Assembly (NCBI RefSeq): GCF_900101025.1
Contig: NZ_FMUH01000001.1
Span: 310,001 to 374,000, forward strand
DNA length: 64,000 nucleotides
Direction: 5' to 3'
Source of the DNA: Klenkia marina
GTDB taxonomy: Bacteria; Actinomycetota; Actinomycetes; Mycobacteriales; Geodermatophilaceae
The first letter of the stretch is position 1; each line of letters starts with the position of its first letter. Below the pieces are notes generated by a model that was given only the letters and a program-made list of their open reading frames with translations, did not search any database and was not told where the DNA came from. The position numbers were made by a program, and so were the translations under genes. Positions 45,340 through 54,295 of the stretch are shown piece by piece.

Positions 45340-46341
45340 TCAGTCTCCGGCAGCGGCCCCGGTCGCGGCTGCGGCGGCCGCGGCGTCGTCCAGGATGCGC
45401 ACCACGCCGCCGTCGTCGGCCACCACCGAGCCGTCCTCCAGTGCGCCGTAGCGGGGGTTGAGCGTCACGTCCAACCCGTCCTCGACGTCCTGCACGAGCG
45501 GCTGCGCGGCCTGGGACGCCGCCTGCCGGACCTGCCGGTCGAGGTCGGCCCGGAGGTCCTCGAAGGCCGGGAACCGCACCTGGCCGACCACGACGCCACC
45601 GGTCTCGGCGACGGGGAGGCTGAAGACGCCCTCGGGCAGCACGGTCTGCACCGGCGCGGCCAGCACCTGGGGCAGTTCGTCGACCGTGGTCAGCCGGGGC
45701 GCCACGGTGTAGGTGCCGGCGTACTGCGCTGCGAGGGCGTCGTAGCTGGCGGGGTCGGCCCGCAGCTGGGCCACGACGGCGTCGGCGGTGGCCTGGTCGG
45801 GCACCGTGATGTAGCCGAAGTCGAACTGCCGGCCGGCCGACCTCGCCTGCTCGTAGGCGGCCTGCAGGCCGTCGTCGGACAGGTCGGCCAGGCCCTCGGC
45901 CTCGGCGACCTCCTCGCGCACGAGCAGCTGCCGGACGATCTCGCGGGCGTCGTCGGGCAGCAGACCCTGTTGCTGGGCCAGCTGGGCGAACACCTGGTCG
46001 GCGTCCTGGCCGTCGAACAGCTGCTCGAGGCGGTCCTCCACCTGCGCGGGGGTGACCTCGACGTCGTAGCGGGCCTCGACCGCGTCGTACACCCGCTCGC
46101 CGATGAGGAGGTCGAGCACCTGGCGGGTGTAGGCGCCGTCGTCGAGCCCGGCGGCGTACCCGGCGACGTCGGGGTCGGCCAAGCCGTCGTCGACGGCGTC
46201 GCGCACCTGCTCGACGGTGACCCGTTCCTCGCCGACGTAGACCGCCACGTCGGGTGACGTGCGGCAGCCGGCCAGGCCGGCCAGTCCTGCGACACCGGCC
46301 ATGCCGAGGGAGAGCAGGGACACGAGCGGACGTCGGCGCAC
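45340..46341 (-). CDS. SurA N-terminal domain lipoprotein
   Basis: A 333-residue secreted lipoprotein. The signal peptide ends in the lipobox L-A-G-C (Cys at about 26). Next comes a SurA/PrsA-type chaperone region of helices (V-G-E-E-R-V-T-V-E-Q-V, repeated E-R-V-Y-D-A-V-E-A-R-Y), and a central part Y-I-T-V-P-D-Q-A-T-A-D-A-V-V-A-Q-L that resembles the start of a PpiC isomerase domain without clear catalytic residues. It likely helps fold exported proteins. The mfd-permease-SurA-mazG order resembles Rv1020-1022, where lpqU is the lipoprotein. Confidence 0.82.
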   Translation of the reverse strand: MRRRPLVSLLSLGMAGVAGLAGLAGCRTSPDVAVYVGEERVTVEQVRDAVDDGLADPDVAGYAAGLDDGAYTRQVLDLLIGERVYDAVEARYDVEVTPAQVEDRLEQLFDGQDADQVFAQLAQQQGLLPDDAREIVRQLLVREEVAEAEGLADLSDDGLQAAYEQARSAGRQFDFGYITVPDQATADAVVAQLRADPASYDALAAQYAGTYTVAPRLTTVDELPQVLAAPVQTVLPEGVFSLPVAETGGVVVGQVRFPAFEDLRADLDRQVRQAASQAAQPLVQDVEDGLDVTLNPRYGALEDGSVVADDGGVVRILDDAAAAAAATGAAAGD

Positions 46342-46376
46342 GGGTGGACCCTCTCACGTCCGGCGTGACGCACGCC

Positions 46377-47180
46377 TCATCCGGTCCGCGCCGTCGACCC
46401 GTCCCGCCCGCTGCGCAGCAGCTGCACCGCGGCCAGCAGGGCGAGCGCGCACCCGGCCAGCGCCGCCGCCGTCCACCCCGGGCGCACGCGCTCGTCCAGC
46501 AGCCAGTGCCCGACCGCCGCCGGCAGCACCGTGCTCGTCACGTACATCAGGCCCAGCACCGGTACGGCGGGCGCGACGGCCAGCCCGCGGGTGAGGTGCA
46601 GCTGGCCGAGCAGCAGACCGCCCGCGGTGAGCAGCCCGGCGGCCCAGGTCCCGCCGGGCAGCTGCCAGAACAGCCACCACCGCTCGGGCAGCCCGGAGAC
46701 CAGGACGCGGGCCCCGACGGCGCCGACGCTGAACGCGACCCCGGACAGCACCCCCGACCGCCAGGACGCGCCGGGCAGCGCAACCCCCACCGCCGCCACC
46801 AGCAACCCGGCCGCCGACCAGACCAGCACCGCCGACCCGCGGACGGCGGCGGGCCCGGTCACCGTGGCCGCGGCGAGCAGGGCCAGCCCGGCCACCGTGC
46901 CGGCGATGGCGAGGGCCTCGCCGCTCCCCCACCGGCGGACCCCGCGCGCGCCCTGCAGCACCGCGGTGACCGCCAGCGCGGTCACGATGGCCGACTGCAC
47001 CACCAGCAGCGGCAGCTCACGCCTGGCCAGCAGGGCCAGGAAGAAGGCCCCGCCCTGCAGCGCTGTGCCGGTCCACCACGTGCGCGAGCGCAGCGCGGTG
47101 GCCGCGCCGGCGCTGAGCCGGTCGCCGGCGACGCCGTAGCAGAGGACGGCGCCGGCCAGCGCCGCGACGGCCACGATCAC
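46377..47180 (-). CDS. EamA/DMT-type permease-like membrane protein
   Basis: A 267-residue protein with about nine hydrophobic segments and two halves of similar layout, as in drug/metabolite transporters. The N-terminus (V-A-V-A-A-L-A-G-A-V-L-C-Y-G-V-A) and the loop Q-S-A-I-V-T-A-L-A-V are EamA-like. GTG 47180 overlaps the mfd stop (GTGA), so it is translated with mfd. The substrate is unknown. This gene is absent from the mycobacterial version of the cluster as I remember it. Confidence 0.75.
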   Translation of the reverse strand: MIVAVAALAGAVLCYGVAGDRLSAGAATALRSRTWWTGTALQGGAFFLALLARRELPLLVVQSAIVTALAVTAVLQGARGVRRWGSGEALAIAGTVAGLALLAAATVTGPAAVRGSAVLVWSAAGLLVAAVGVALPGASWRSGVLSGVAFSVGAVGARVLVSGLPERWWLFWQLPGGTWAAGLLTAGGLLLGQLHLTRGLAVAPAVPVLGLMYVTSTVLPAAVGHWLLDERVRPGWTAAALAGCALALLAAVQLLRSGRDGSTARTG

Positions 47181-50100
47181 GCGGCGACCGGCTGCTCCAG
47201 CACGGAGGTGAGCAGCGCGTGCAGCTTCTCCAGCAGGGCGACGTCCCGCAGCGGCGTGCGCCGGTCGGGTCCGACCGGGACCTTGAGCGACACCGTCTCG
47301 CCCATCGACTTGTAGGTCGCGCCGTCGGCCAGGCGGGCCAGCTTCATCTGCTGGGACTCCCGCAGCACCACCGGCGAGATGCGCACGTTGCGCCCGGCCA
47401 TCGAGACCTCGGTGACGCCGAGCCCGCGCATCGCGGCCCGGAAGCGGGCCACGGCCAGCAGGTTCAGCACCGGTGCCGGTGCGGGGCCGTAGCGGTCGGT
47501 GAGCTCGTCGAGCACCGCCTGGGCCTGGTCGTCGTCCTGCACCGACGCGACCTTGCGGTAGGCCTCCATGCGCAGCCGCTCGCCGGGCACGTAGTCGTGC
47601 GGCAGGTGGGCGTCGACGGGCAGGTCGACGCGCACCTCGGCGGGCTCGACCGCCGGGGCCTCCCCCGTCGCCTGGGCGCGGTAGTCGCTGACCGCCTCGC
47701 CGACCAGCCGCACGTACAGGTCGAAGCCGACGCCGGCGATGTGCCCGCTCTGCTCGCCGCCCAGCAGGTTGCCCGACCCGCGGATCTCCAGGTCCTTCAT
47801 CGCCACGGCCATGCCGGCCCCGAGGTCGGTGTTGTGCGCGATGGTGGTCAGCCGGTCGACCGAGGTCTCGGTGAGCGGCCGGTTCGGGTCGTAGGTGAAG
47901 TAGGCGTAGGCCCGCTCGCGGCCACGGCCGACGCGGCCGCGGATCTGGTGCAGCTGCGAGAGCCCGAACGTGTCGGCCCGGTCGACGATCAGGGTGTTGG
48001 CATTGGGGATGTCCAGGCCCGACTCCACGATGGTCGTGGCGATCAGGACGTCGTACTCCTTCTCCCAGAAGCCGACCATGATCTTCTCGAGCTCGTGCTC
48101 CTTCATCTGCCCGTGGCCCACGGCCACCCGGGCCTCGGGCACCAGCCGGCGGATGGTGGCGGCCGCCTTGTCGATCGACTGCACCCGGTTGTGGATGACG
48201 AAGACCTGGCCGTCGCGCAGCAGCTCGCGGCGGATGGCGGCGGCCATCTGCTTGTCCTCCCACGCGCCGACGTAGGTCAGCACCGGGTGCCGCTCCTCGG
48301 GCGGGGTGAGGATCGTCGACATCTCGCGGATGCCGGTCAGCGACATCTCGAGCGTCCGCGGGATCGGCGTCGCGGACATCGACAGCACGTCGACCGCCGT
48401 CCGCATGGTCTTCAGGTACTCCTTGTGCTCGACGCCGAAGCGCTGCTCCTCGTCGACGATCACCAGGCCGAGGTCCTTGAACCGGGTGGTCGGCTGCAGC
48501 AGCCGGTGCGTGCCGACCAGGACGTCGACCTCGCCGTCGGCCAGCTTGCGCAGCGTCTCGTCGCTCTCGGCCTTGCTCTGGAACCGCGAGAGCACGGCGA
48601 CGGTCACCGGGAACTGGGCGTAGCGCTCGGCGAAGGTCTTGTAGTGCTGGTTGGCCAGCAGCGTCGTCGGCACCAGGACGGCGACCTGCTTGCCGTCCTG
48701 CACCGCCTTGAACGCCGCCCGCACCGCGATCTCGGTCTTCCCGTAGCCGACGTCGCCGCAGATGATGCGGTCCATCGGGACCTCCTGCGCCATGTCGGCC
48801 TTGACCTCGTCGATCGCGGCCAGCTGGTCGGGGGTCTCCTGGAACGGGAAGGCGTCCTCCAGCTCGCGCTGCCAGACGGTGTCCGGGCCGAACGCGTGGC
48901 CCTTGGTCGCCATGCGCGCGGAGTACAGCCGGATGAGCTCGGCGGCGATCTGCTTGACCGCCTTGCGCGCCTGGCCCTTGGTCTTGGCCCAGTCGGCGCC
49001 GCCCAGCTTGGACAGCGCCGGGGCCTCGCCGCCGACGTAGCGGGTCAGCTGGTCGAGGGCGTCGGTGGGCACGAAGAGCCGGTCCGGCGGCTGGTTCCGC
49101 TTGCCCGGGGCGTACTCGACGATGAGGTAGTCGCGCTGCCCGCCGTGCACGGTGCGGCTGACCATCTCGAGGTAGCGGCCGATGCCGTGCTGCTCGTGGA
49201 CGACGAGGTCGCCGGGCTGCAGCTGCACGAGGTCGACGGCGTTGCGCCGGCGGGCGGGCATCTTCTGCGCGTCGCGCATCGACGTGCCGCGCTGGCCGGT
49301 GAGGTCGTGCTCGGTGACCAGGGCGAGCTTGACACCGGGCAGCGTGAACCCGGCCTCGAGGTTGCCCTGGGTGACGTAGGTCAGGCCGGCGTCCTGGGCG
49401 GCCGGGACGTCGGGCACCAGCCGGACGCCGAGCTCGGCCTCGGTCAGCTGGTCGGCGGCGCGCTGGGCCGGACCCGGGCCGGCGAAGGTGAGCACCACGC
49501 GCCAGTCGTCGCGCGACCACTCGCGCAGCCGCGCGGTGGCGGCGTCGGTGTCGCCGTGGAACCGCTCGACCCCGCTCGCGTCGAGGGCGACGTGGGTGTC
49601 GTCGTCCTCGACGGCGAGGGTGAAGGCGCCGGTGGTCCACCAGGGCAGGCCGCGCCCGCGGGCGTCGTCGACGACGTCCTCGAGGTCGCGGAAGGACGAG
49701 GCCCCGAGGTCGACCGGCGCCTGCCCGGCCTCGGCGGCGGTCTGCCACGAGGCGGCGAGGAACTCCTCGGCGGTGCGCACGAGGTCGGCCGCGCGGCTGC
49801 GCACCCGCTCGGGGTCGCAGACCAGCACGTGGGTGCCGGTGGGCACCAGGTCGGTGAGCAGCTCCATGCTCGCGGACCCGATGAGCGCCGGGATCAGCGC
49901 CTCCATGCCCTCGACCGCGATGCCCTCGGCCAGCTTGTCGGCCACCTCGGCCAGCTCGGGGTGCGCGACGGCCAGCGCCCGTGCCCGCTCGCGCACCTCG
50001 GGGGTGAGCAGCAGCTCGCGGCACGGCGGGGCCCACAACCGCTCGGGGCGCTCGTCGAGCGAGCGCTGGTCGGCCGCGGAGAAGTACCGCAGCTCGTCGA

Positions 50101-50734
50101 CCTCGTCGCCCCAGAACTCCACGCGCACCGGGTGCGGCTCGGTCGGGGGGAACACGTCGAGCAGGCCACCGCGGACGGCGAACTCACCGCGCTTCTCGAC
50201 CAGCTCGACCCGGGTGTAGGCGGCGTCGACCAGCCGCTGGCCCACGGCGTCGAGCTCGGCGGCGTCGCCGGCCCGCAGCTCGACCGGGGCGAGGTCGCCG
50301 AGACCGGGGGTGAGGGGCTGCAGCAGGCTGCGCACCGGGGCCACGAGGACGTCGATGCGCCCGGTGGCCGCCTCCGGGTGGGTGAGGTCGCGCAGCACGG
50401 CCAGCCGGCGTCCGACCGTGTCCGCCCGCGGGCTCAGCCGCTCGTGCGGCAGCGTCTCCCAGGCCGGGAACACCTCGACCCGGCGGTCGGGCACGAAGCA
50501 GCGCAGCAGGTCGGCGGTGGCGTCGGCGTCGCGCTCGCCGGCGGTCACCACCAGCACCGGGACGTCGGCCCCGGGTGCGGGCGCGGCCAGGGCCGCGGCC
50601 ACCAGGGGCTGCACCGTCGGCGGGGCGGTCACGGCCAGCTCGGCCGAGCCGGCCCGCTGGACCACCCGGGCGACGGCGGGGTCGGTCAGGACGACGTCGA
50701 GCACGCCGCGCAGGCTCACGAGGGGGCACTCCAT
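47177..50734 (-). CDS. mfd: Transcription-repair coupling factor Mfd
   Basis: A 1185-residue Mfd that removes RNA polymerase stalled at DNA lesions and recruits UvrA. UvrB-like N-terminal region (V-E-V-F-P-A-W-E-T-L-P-H-E-R, G-G-L-L-D-V-F-P-P), RNA polymerase interaction domain (D-L-V-V-H-E-Q-H-G-I-G-R-Y, about 520-590), RecG-like translocase with Walker A G-D-V-G-Y-G-K-T-E-I-A (about 660), Walker B V-I-V-D-E-E-Q-R-F-G, and Q-I-R-G-R-V-G-R-G. C-terminal TRCF domain present. ATG 50734 is preferred over an upstream GTG at 50749. Confidence 0.97.
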   Translation of the reverse strand: MECPLVSLRGVLDVVLTDPAVARVVQRAGSAELAVTAPPTVQPLVAAALAAPAPGADVPVLVVTAGERDADATADLLRCFVPDRRVEVFPAWETLPHERLSPRADTVGRRLAVLRDLTHPEAATGRIDVLVAPVRSLLQPLTPGLGDLAPVELRAGDAAELDAVGQRLVDAAYTRVELVEKRGEFAVRGGLLDVFPPTEPHPVRVEFWGDEVDELRYFSAADQRSLDERPERLWAPPCRELLLTPEVRERARALAVAHPELAEVADKLAEGIAVEGMEALIPALIGSASMELLTDLVPTGTHVLVCDPERVRSRAADLVRTAEEFLAASWQTAAEAGQAPVDLGASSFRDLEDVVDDARGRGLPWWTTGAFTLAVEDDDTHVALDASGVERFHGDTDAATARLREWSRDDWRVVLTFAGPGPAQRAADQLTEAELGVRLVPDVPAAQDAGLTYVTQGNLEAGFTLPGVKLALVTEHDLTGQRGTSMRDAQKMPARRRNAVDLVQLQPGDLVVHEQHGIGRYLEMVSRTVHGGQRDYLIVEYAPGKRNQPPDRLFVPTDALDQLTRYVGGEAPALSKLGGADWAKTKGQARKAVKQIAAELIRLYSARMATKGHAFGPDTVWQRELEDAFPFQETPDQLAAIDEVKADMAQEVPMDRIICGDVGYGKTEIAVRAAFKAVQDGKQVAVLVPTTLLANQHYKTFAERYAQFPVTVAVLSRFQSKAESDETLRKLADGEVDVLVGTHRLLQPTTRFKDLGLVIVDEEQRFGVEHKEYLKTMRTAVDVLSMSATPIPRTLEMSLTGIREMSTILTPPEERHPVLTYVGAWEDKQMAAAIRRELLRDGQVFVIHNRVQSIDKAAATIRRLVPEARVAVGHGQMKEHELEKIMVGFWEKEYDVLIATTIVESGLDIPNANTLIVDRADTFGLSQLHQIRGRVGRGRERAYAYFTYDPNRPLTETSVDRLTTIAHNTDLGAGMAVAMKDLEIRGSGNLLGGEQSGHIAGVGFDLYVRLVGEAVSDYRAQATGEAPAVEPAEVRVDLPVDAHLPHDYVPGERLRMEAYRKVASVQDDDQAQAVLDELTDRYGPAPAPVLNLLAVARFRAAMRGLGVTEVSMAGRNVRISPVVLRESQQMKLARLADGATYKSMGETVSLKVPVGPDRRTPLRDVALLEKLHALLTSVLEQPVAA

Positions 50735-50831
50735 CAGGTCCGGCCGCACCGCTCACGCTGCCCGCGCAGGTCGCACGGGCGCGCGGGGGGCCGTCGCCAA
50801 GATTAGCCCCGGACAGCCGGCAGGTGCCGGG

Positions 50832-52577
50832 TCAGTACGCCCCGGAGCCCGCGACCACCGCACGCGCCGTGCGCGCCAGGATCGACAGGTCCCGGCCCAC
50901 CGACCAGTTGTCCACGTACCGCACGTCCAGCTCCACGGTCTCGGCCCAGCTCAGGTCCGACCGGCCGCTCACCTGCCACAGCCCGGTGACCCCCGGCCGC
51001 ACGAGCAGGCGCCGCTGCATGTCCGGGCCGTAGGTGGCCACCTCGCCGGGCAGCGCCGGACGCGGGCCGACCAGCGACATGTCCCCGCGCAGCACGTTCA
51101 CCAGCTGCGGCAGCTCGTCGAGGGAGAACCGGCGCAGCACCCGGCCGACCCGGGTGACGCGGGGGTCGATGCGCATCTTGAACAGCACACCGTTGCCCTC
51201 GTCGTCCTCGGCCAGCCGCTCCACCTGGGCGTCGGCGCCGACGCCCATGCTGCGGAACTTCAGCACGTCGAAGGTGCGCCCGTACCGGCCCACCCGGGCC
51301 TGCCGGTAGAGCACGGGTCCGCCGTCCTCGCGGCGCACCAGGACGGCGATGACCAGCAGGACCGGTGCGAGCACGACCAACCCGGCCAGGGCGGCGCTGC
51401 GGTCCAGCACGGTCTTGGCCAGCCGCCGGAGCCCGCGGTAGGAGGGCTCCATGATCTGCACGACGGGGAAGCTGATGGTCGGTCGCACCTCCAGGCGGTC
51501 GACGGCGACCTCGACCAGGCCGGGGGCCAGCAGCACCTCGATGCCGGTGCCCTCCAGCCGCCACGCCAGCTGGCGCAGGTAGGACGCCGCGCCGTCGCTG
51601 GCGGAGGCGACCATCACGGCGTCCGCGCGGGCCTGGTCGAGCACGGCGGGCACGAAGTCCAGCCCGCCGAGCACCGGCACCCCGATGCGGGCCAGGCCAC
51701 CGGCGCCGGTGGGGTCGGGCACGCAGGCACCCACGACCGACCACCCGGAGGTCGCGTCGCGGCGCAGCCGCGTGGCGATGTCGACGAGGGCCGCCTCGCG
51801 GCCGACCAGGACCACCCGCTTGCTCATCAGCCCGCGTCGTCGTCCGGCGTGCAGCCGGGCGCGGGCCACCCGCCGGCCCAGCAGCGTCGCCCCGGTCGCG
51901 GCACCCACCGCCAGCACCGGGGCGACCGGCCCCTGGGTCGCGGCCAGGTCGAGCGCATCGGCCACGGCCACGGCCGCCGTGAGGCCGGTGGCGGCGATCA
52001 GCACACGCCGGTACTCCTCGGTGCCGGCGCCGAAGTGCGCCTCGCGGTACGCCCCGGCCAGGTGCAGCGCGAGCACCCAGAGGACGACGGCCCCCGCCAC
52101 GTGCCGCGCCCCGACGGAACCGTCGCCGGCGAGGTGGGCCCCGAGCACCGTCGCGCCCGCGGCGGACAGGGCATCGAGGACCAGCAGCCCTCCGAGGTGG
52201 GCCGACAGCCACTCCGGCACGCGCCGGCGACGGGCTGCGAGGGGGTCGTACATGGGCAGGTCGGCCAGGGAGCCGCGCCCGCTGTCGCCCGCCCGCCGCC
52301 GGGGCAGCTCGGCCGCGGCGTGCGCCGGCCCACCACCGGACAGGGCGCGGGGGACGCCGGGCAGGCCGACGACCGGCCGGACGCCGTCGGCGTCCAGGGC
52401 GCCGGGCGACCCGAGTCCGTGCGCGGCGGCCTCCGCGGCCGCCGCCGTCGCGCGGGCGCGCTCGGCGGCACGGGCCGCCCGGGCGTCGCGGACGACGCCG
52501 TCGGCCGGGTCGGACGGCGGTCCGTCGAGCGGGTCGCGGTCACGGCGGTGCGGTGGCAACGCCTCTGGTGCGGACAA
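50832..52577 (-). CDS. Polyprenyl glycosylphosphotransferase (exopolysaccharide initiating sugar transferase)
   Basis: A 581-residue WbaP/CpsE-like enzyme that transfers a sugar-1-phosphate to undecaprenyl phosphate, starting exopolysaccharide repeat synthesis. An N-terminal Ala-rich tail of about 115 residues, four membrane segments (about 125-245), a Rossmann-like middle (V-V-L-V-G-R-E-A-A-L-V-D-I-A), then a membrane helix and the catalytic domain: F-D-V-L-K-F-R-S-M, R-R-F-S-L-D-E-L-P-Q-L-V-N-V and D-M-S-L-V-G-P-R-P. TTG start supported by gggag eight bases before it. It breaks the otherwise conserved pth-mfd order. Confidence 0.93.
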   Translation of the reverse strand: MSAPEALPPHRRDRDPLDGPPSDPADGVVRDARAARAAERARATAAAAEAAAHGLGSPGALDADGVRPVVGLPGVPRALSGGGPAHAAAELPRRRAGDSGRGSLADLPMYDPLAARRRRVPEWLSAHLGGLLVLDALSAAGATVLGAHLAGDGSVGARHVAGAVVLWVLALHLAGAYREAHFGAGTEEYRRVLIAATGLTAAVAVADALDLAATQGPVAPVLAVGAATGATLLGRRVARARLHAGRRRGLMSKRVVLVGREAALVDIATRLRRDATSGWSVVGACVPDPTGAGGLARIGVPVLGGLDFVPAVLDQARADAVMVASASDGAASYLRQLAWRLEGTGIEVLLAPGLVEVAVDRLEVRPTISFPVVQIMEPSYRGLRRLAKTVLDRSAALAGLVVLAPVLLVIAVLVRREDGGPVLYRQARVGRYGRTFDVLKFRSMGVGADAQVERLAEDDEGNGVLFKMRIDPRVTRVGRVLRRFSLDELPQLVNVLRGDMSLVGPRPALPGEVATYGPDMQRRLLVRPGVTGLWQVSGRSDLSWAETVELDVRYVDNWSVGRDLSILARTARAVVAGSGAY

Positions 52578-52596
52578 CGATCAGCTCCCGGGTCGC

Positions 52597-52643
52597 GTGC
52601 ACTCGACGTGCACCTCCCTGCACCGTCGACCGCGCACGTGCAC
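52597..52643 (-). promoter_or_regulatory. Three GTGCAC boxes upstream of the sugar transferase
   Basis: gtgcac occurs at 52597-52602, 52608-52613 and 52638-52643, each self-complementary, within the 112-base gap before the sugar transferase start. The first two are 11 bases apart, about one helical turn. Candidate operator for the transferase gene. Confidence 0.35.
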
Positions 52644-52689
52644 GGGTCAACGCGGACCGGGCCGCGCCCACCCGGAAGGGGGACACCCG

Positions 52690-53277
52690 TCAGGTGCGCG
52701 GGTGGACGACGTTCTGCGCCGCCTCCAGGCCCTTCTCCAGCAGCAGCTCGACCGCGTCGGCGGCCTCGCCCACGAGCAGCTCGAGGGTCTTGCGCTCGGT
52801 GGCCGAGAAGTCCTTGAGCACGAAGTCGGCCGGGTCCTGGCGGCCGGGCGGGCGGCCGATGCCGACCCGCACGCGCAGGTAGTCCTTCGTGCCGGTCGAC
52901 CGCGAGATCGAGCGCAGACCGTTGTGGCCGCCCTCTCCCCCGCCGCGCTTGAGCCGCACCACGTCGAAGTCCAGGTCGAGCTCGTCGTGCACGACGACGA
53001 GGGCACCCGGGTCGATGGAGTGGTAGTCCAGCAGGCCCTTCACCGGGCCGCCGGACTCGTTCATGTACGTGGTCGGCTGAGCGAGCACCACGCGGCGCCC
53101 GGCCAGCCGGCCGTCACCGGACACCGACCGGGCCCGCGGGCCCTTGCCCGGCGACAGCTTGGTGCCGACCCGCGCCGCGAGCTCGGCCAGCACCATCGCG
53201 CCGACGTTGTGCCGGTTGCCGGCGTAGTCGGGACCGGGGTTGCCCAGGCCGACGACAAGGTAGGGCCCCTCGGGCAC
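52690..53277 (-). CDS. pth: Peptidyl-tRNA hydrolase
   Basis: Pth (about 195 aa, normal length) releases peptides from prematurely dropped peptidyl-tRNA. Motifs: [20 protein letters not shown] (catalytic His), [15 protein letters not shown] (catalytic Asp), [16 protein letters not shown] 53277 puts the conserved start a few residues in. A TTG at 53343 would add 22 residues but would place a 15-base-pair hairpin inside the coding region, so I reject it. Follows rplY as in mycobacteria. Confidence 0.95.
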   Translation of the reverse strand: MPEGPYLVVGLGNPGPDYAGNRHNVGAMVLAELAARVGTKLSPGKGPRARSVSGDGRLAGRRVVLAQPTTYMNESGGPVKGLLDYHSIDPGALVVVHDELDLDFDVVRLKRGGGEGGHNGLRSISRSTGTKDYLRVRVGIGRPPGRQDPADFVLKDFSATERKTLELLVGEAADAVELLLEKGLEAAQNVVHPRT

Positions 53278-53292
53278 CGGTGGCGGGGACGC

Positions 53293-53325
53293 CGCAGGGG
53301 CGCCGGCGGTGCCGGCGCCCCTGCG
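53293..53325 (-). promoter_or_regulatory. 15-base-pair hairpin between rplY and pth
   Basis: cgcaggggcgccggc (53293-53307) pairs perfectly with gccggcgcccctgcg (53311-53325) around a three-base loop. On the minus strand it lies between the rplY stop and the pth start. Probably an attenuator or terminator limiting pth transcription from the rplY promoter. Confidence 0.7.
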
Positions 53326-53351
53326 GGTCGTGCTCTCGGTCAACGGACCGC

Positions 53352-54047
53352 TCAGTCGTCCGCGGAGTTGCTGGCGGCGTCCATCGACTCGCCGCTGCCC
53401 TGGTCGGAGGGCTCGGGGACGACGTCGCCGTCGGTGTCGGACTCGTCGCGCTCGATGCCGGCCTCGGCCTCGGCCTCGGCGAGCTCGGCCTCGAGGGCCT
53501 CGGCGGTCGGGGCGGCGAGGAAGCCGATGACCTGGGCTTCGGCGTCGGTGAGCAGCGTGGCGCCCTCGGGCAGCTGCACGTCGGCGGCGGCGATGCCCTC
53601 GCCGGCGGCGCGACCCTGGACGTCGATCTCGATGTTCTCCGGGATCGAGGTGGCGGGCACCTCGATGGAGATCGTGTTGAGCTCGAAGTTGATGATCGTC
53701 TCGGGCGCGACGTCGCCGGTGACGACGACGGGGACGTCGACGGTGACCTTCTCGCCCTTGCGGACGATCAGCAGGTCGACGTGCTCGTGGACGCGGGTCA
53801 GCGGGTCGCGCTGGACGGCCTTGGTCAGCGCGAGCTGCTCCTTGCCGTCGAGGACGACGGTCAGCAGCACGTTGGTGCCGCCGTTGCGCAGGGCCGCGGC
53901 GAACTCGCGGGCCGGCAGCGAGAGGTGGACGACGTCCTGGCCGTGCCCGTACAGGACGGCGGGGACGCGACCGGCACGGCGGGTGCGGCGGGCGCTGCCC
54001 TTGCCGAACTCGGTGCGGGGCTCGGCGGTGAGGCGGAAATCAGCCAC
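53352..54047 (-). CDS. rplY: Ribosomal protein bL25 (L25/general stress protein Ctc form)
   Basis: A 231-residue Ctc-type bL25 that binds 5S rRNA in the large subunit. N-terminal L25 domain (about 5-92: [24 protein letters not shown], and R-V-H-E-H-V-D-L-L), then the TL5/Ctc C-terminal domain (about 100-185) and an acidic Glu/Ala/Asp tail. GTG start with aggag nine bases before it. Confidence 0.96.
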   Translation of the reverse strand: MADFRLTAEPRTEFGKGSARRTRRAGRVPAVLYGHGQDVVHLSLPAREFAAALRNGGTNVLLTVVLDGKEQLALTKAVQRDPLTRVHEHVDLLIVRKGEKVTVDVPVVVTGDVAPETIINFELNTISIEVPATSIPENIEIDVQGRAAGEGIAAADVQLPEGATLLTDAEAQVIGFLAAPTAEALEAELAEAEAEAGIERDESDTDGDVVPEPSDQGSGESMDAASNSADD

Positions 54048-54237
54048 GGTGGTGTGCTCCTAGTCAGACAGGCTGCGGGACCGGCGGCGGACGCACGGAC
54101 GCACCTGGAGGCGCACACGCACGTCGATCACGGAGCGGCAGCTCCCTCGCCGGGCAACAGGCACAGACGATACCCGATGTCGTCCTCCGGACTCCGGCCG
54201 CGGCCACGAGCCGTCCCCGACCACGCTGAGCCGAACC

Positions 54238-54281
54238 CCGTCCGACCGTCGGGAGCCTCCGGCCCCGCGACGGCCGGACGG
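54238..54281 (-). terminator. Terminator hairpin downstream of prs
   Basis: ccgtccgaccgtcg (54238-54251) pairs with cgacggccggacgg (54268-54281), one mismatch in fourteen. It starts 14 bases after the prs stop. The rest of the gap to rplY (54048-54237) should hold the rplY promoter; gatacc/ggtatc at 54172-54177 is a possible -10. Confidence 0.7.
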
Positions 54282-54295
54282 CAAGCCAGGAGAAC

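Noticed and set aside
47219-50806. 1195-residue plus-strand frame opposite mfd
   Set aside because: His/Arg/Gly-rich shadow of mfd, with no motifs.
53278-53343. TTG start for pth at 53343
   Set aside because: Would put a perfect 15-base-pair hairpin in coding sequence and add a non-conserved Ala/Pro lead.
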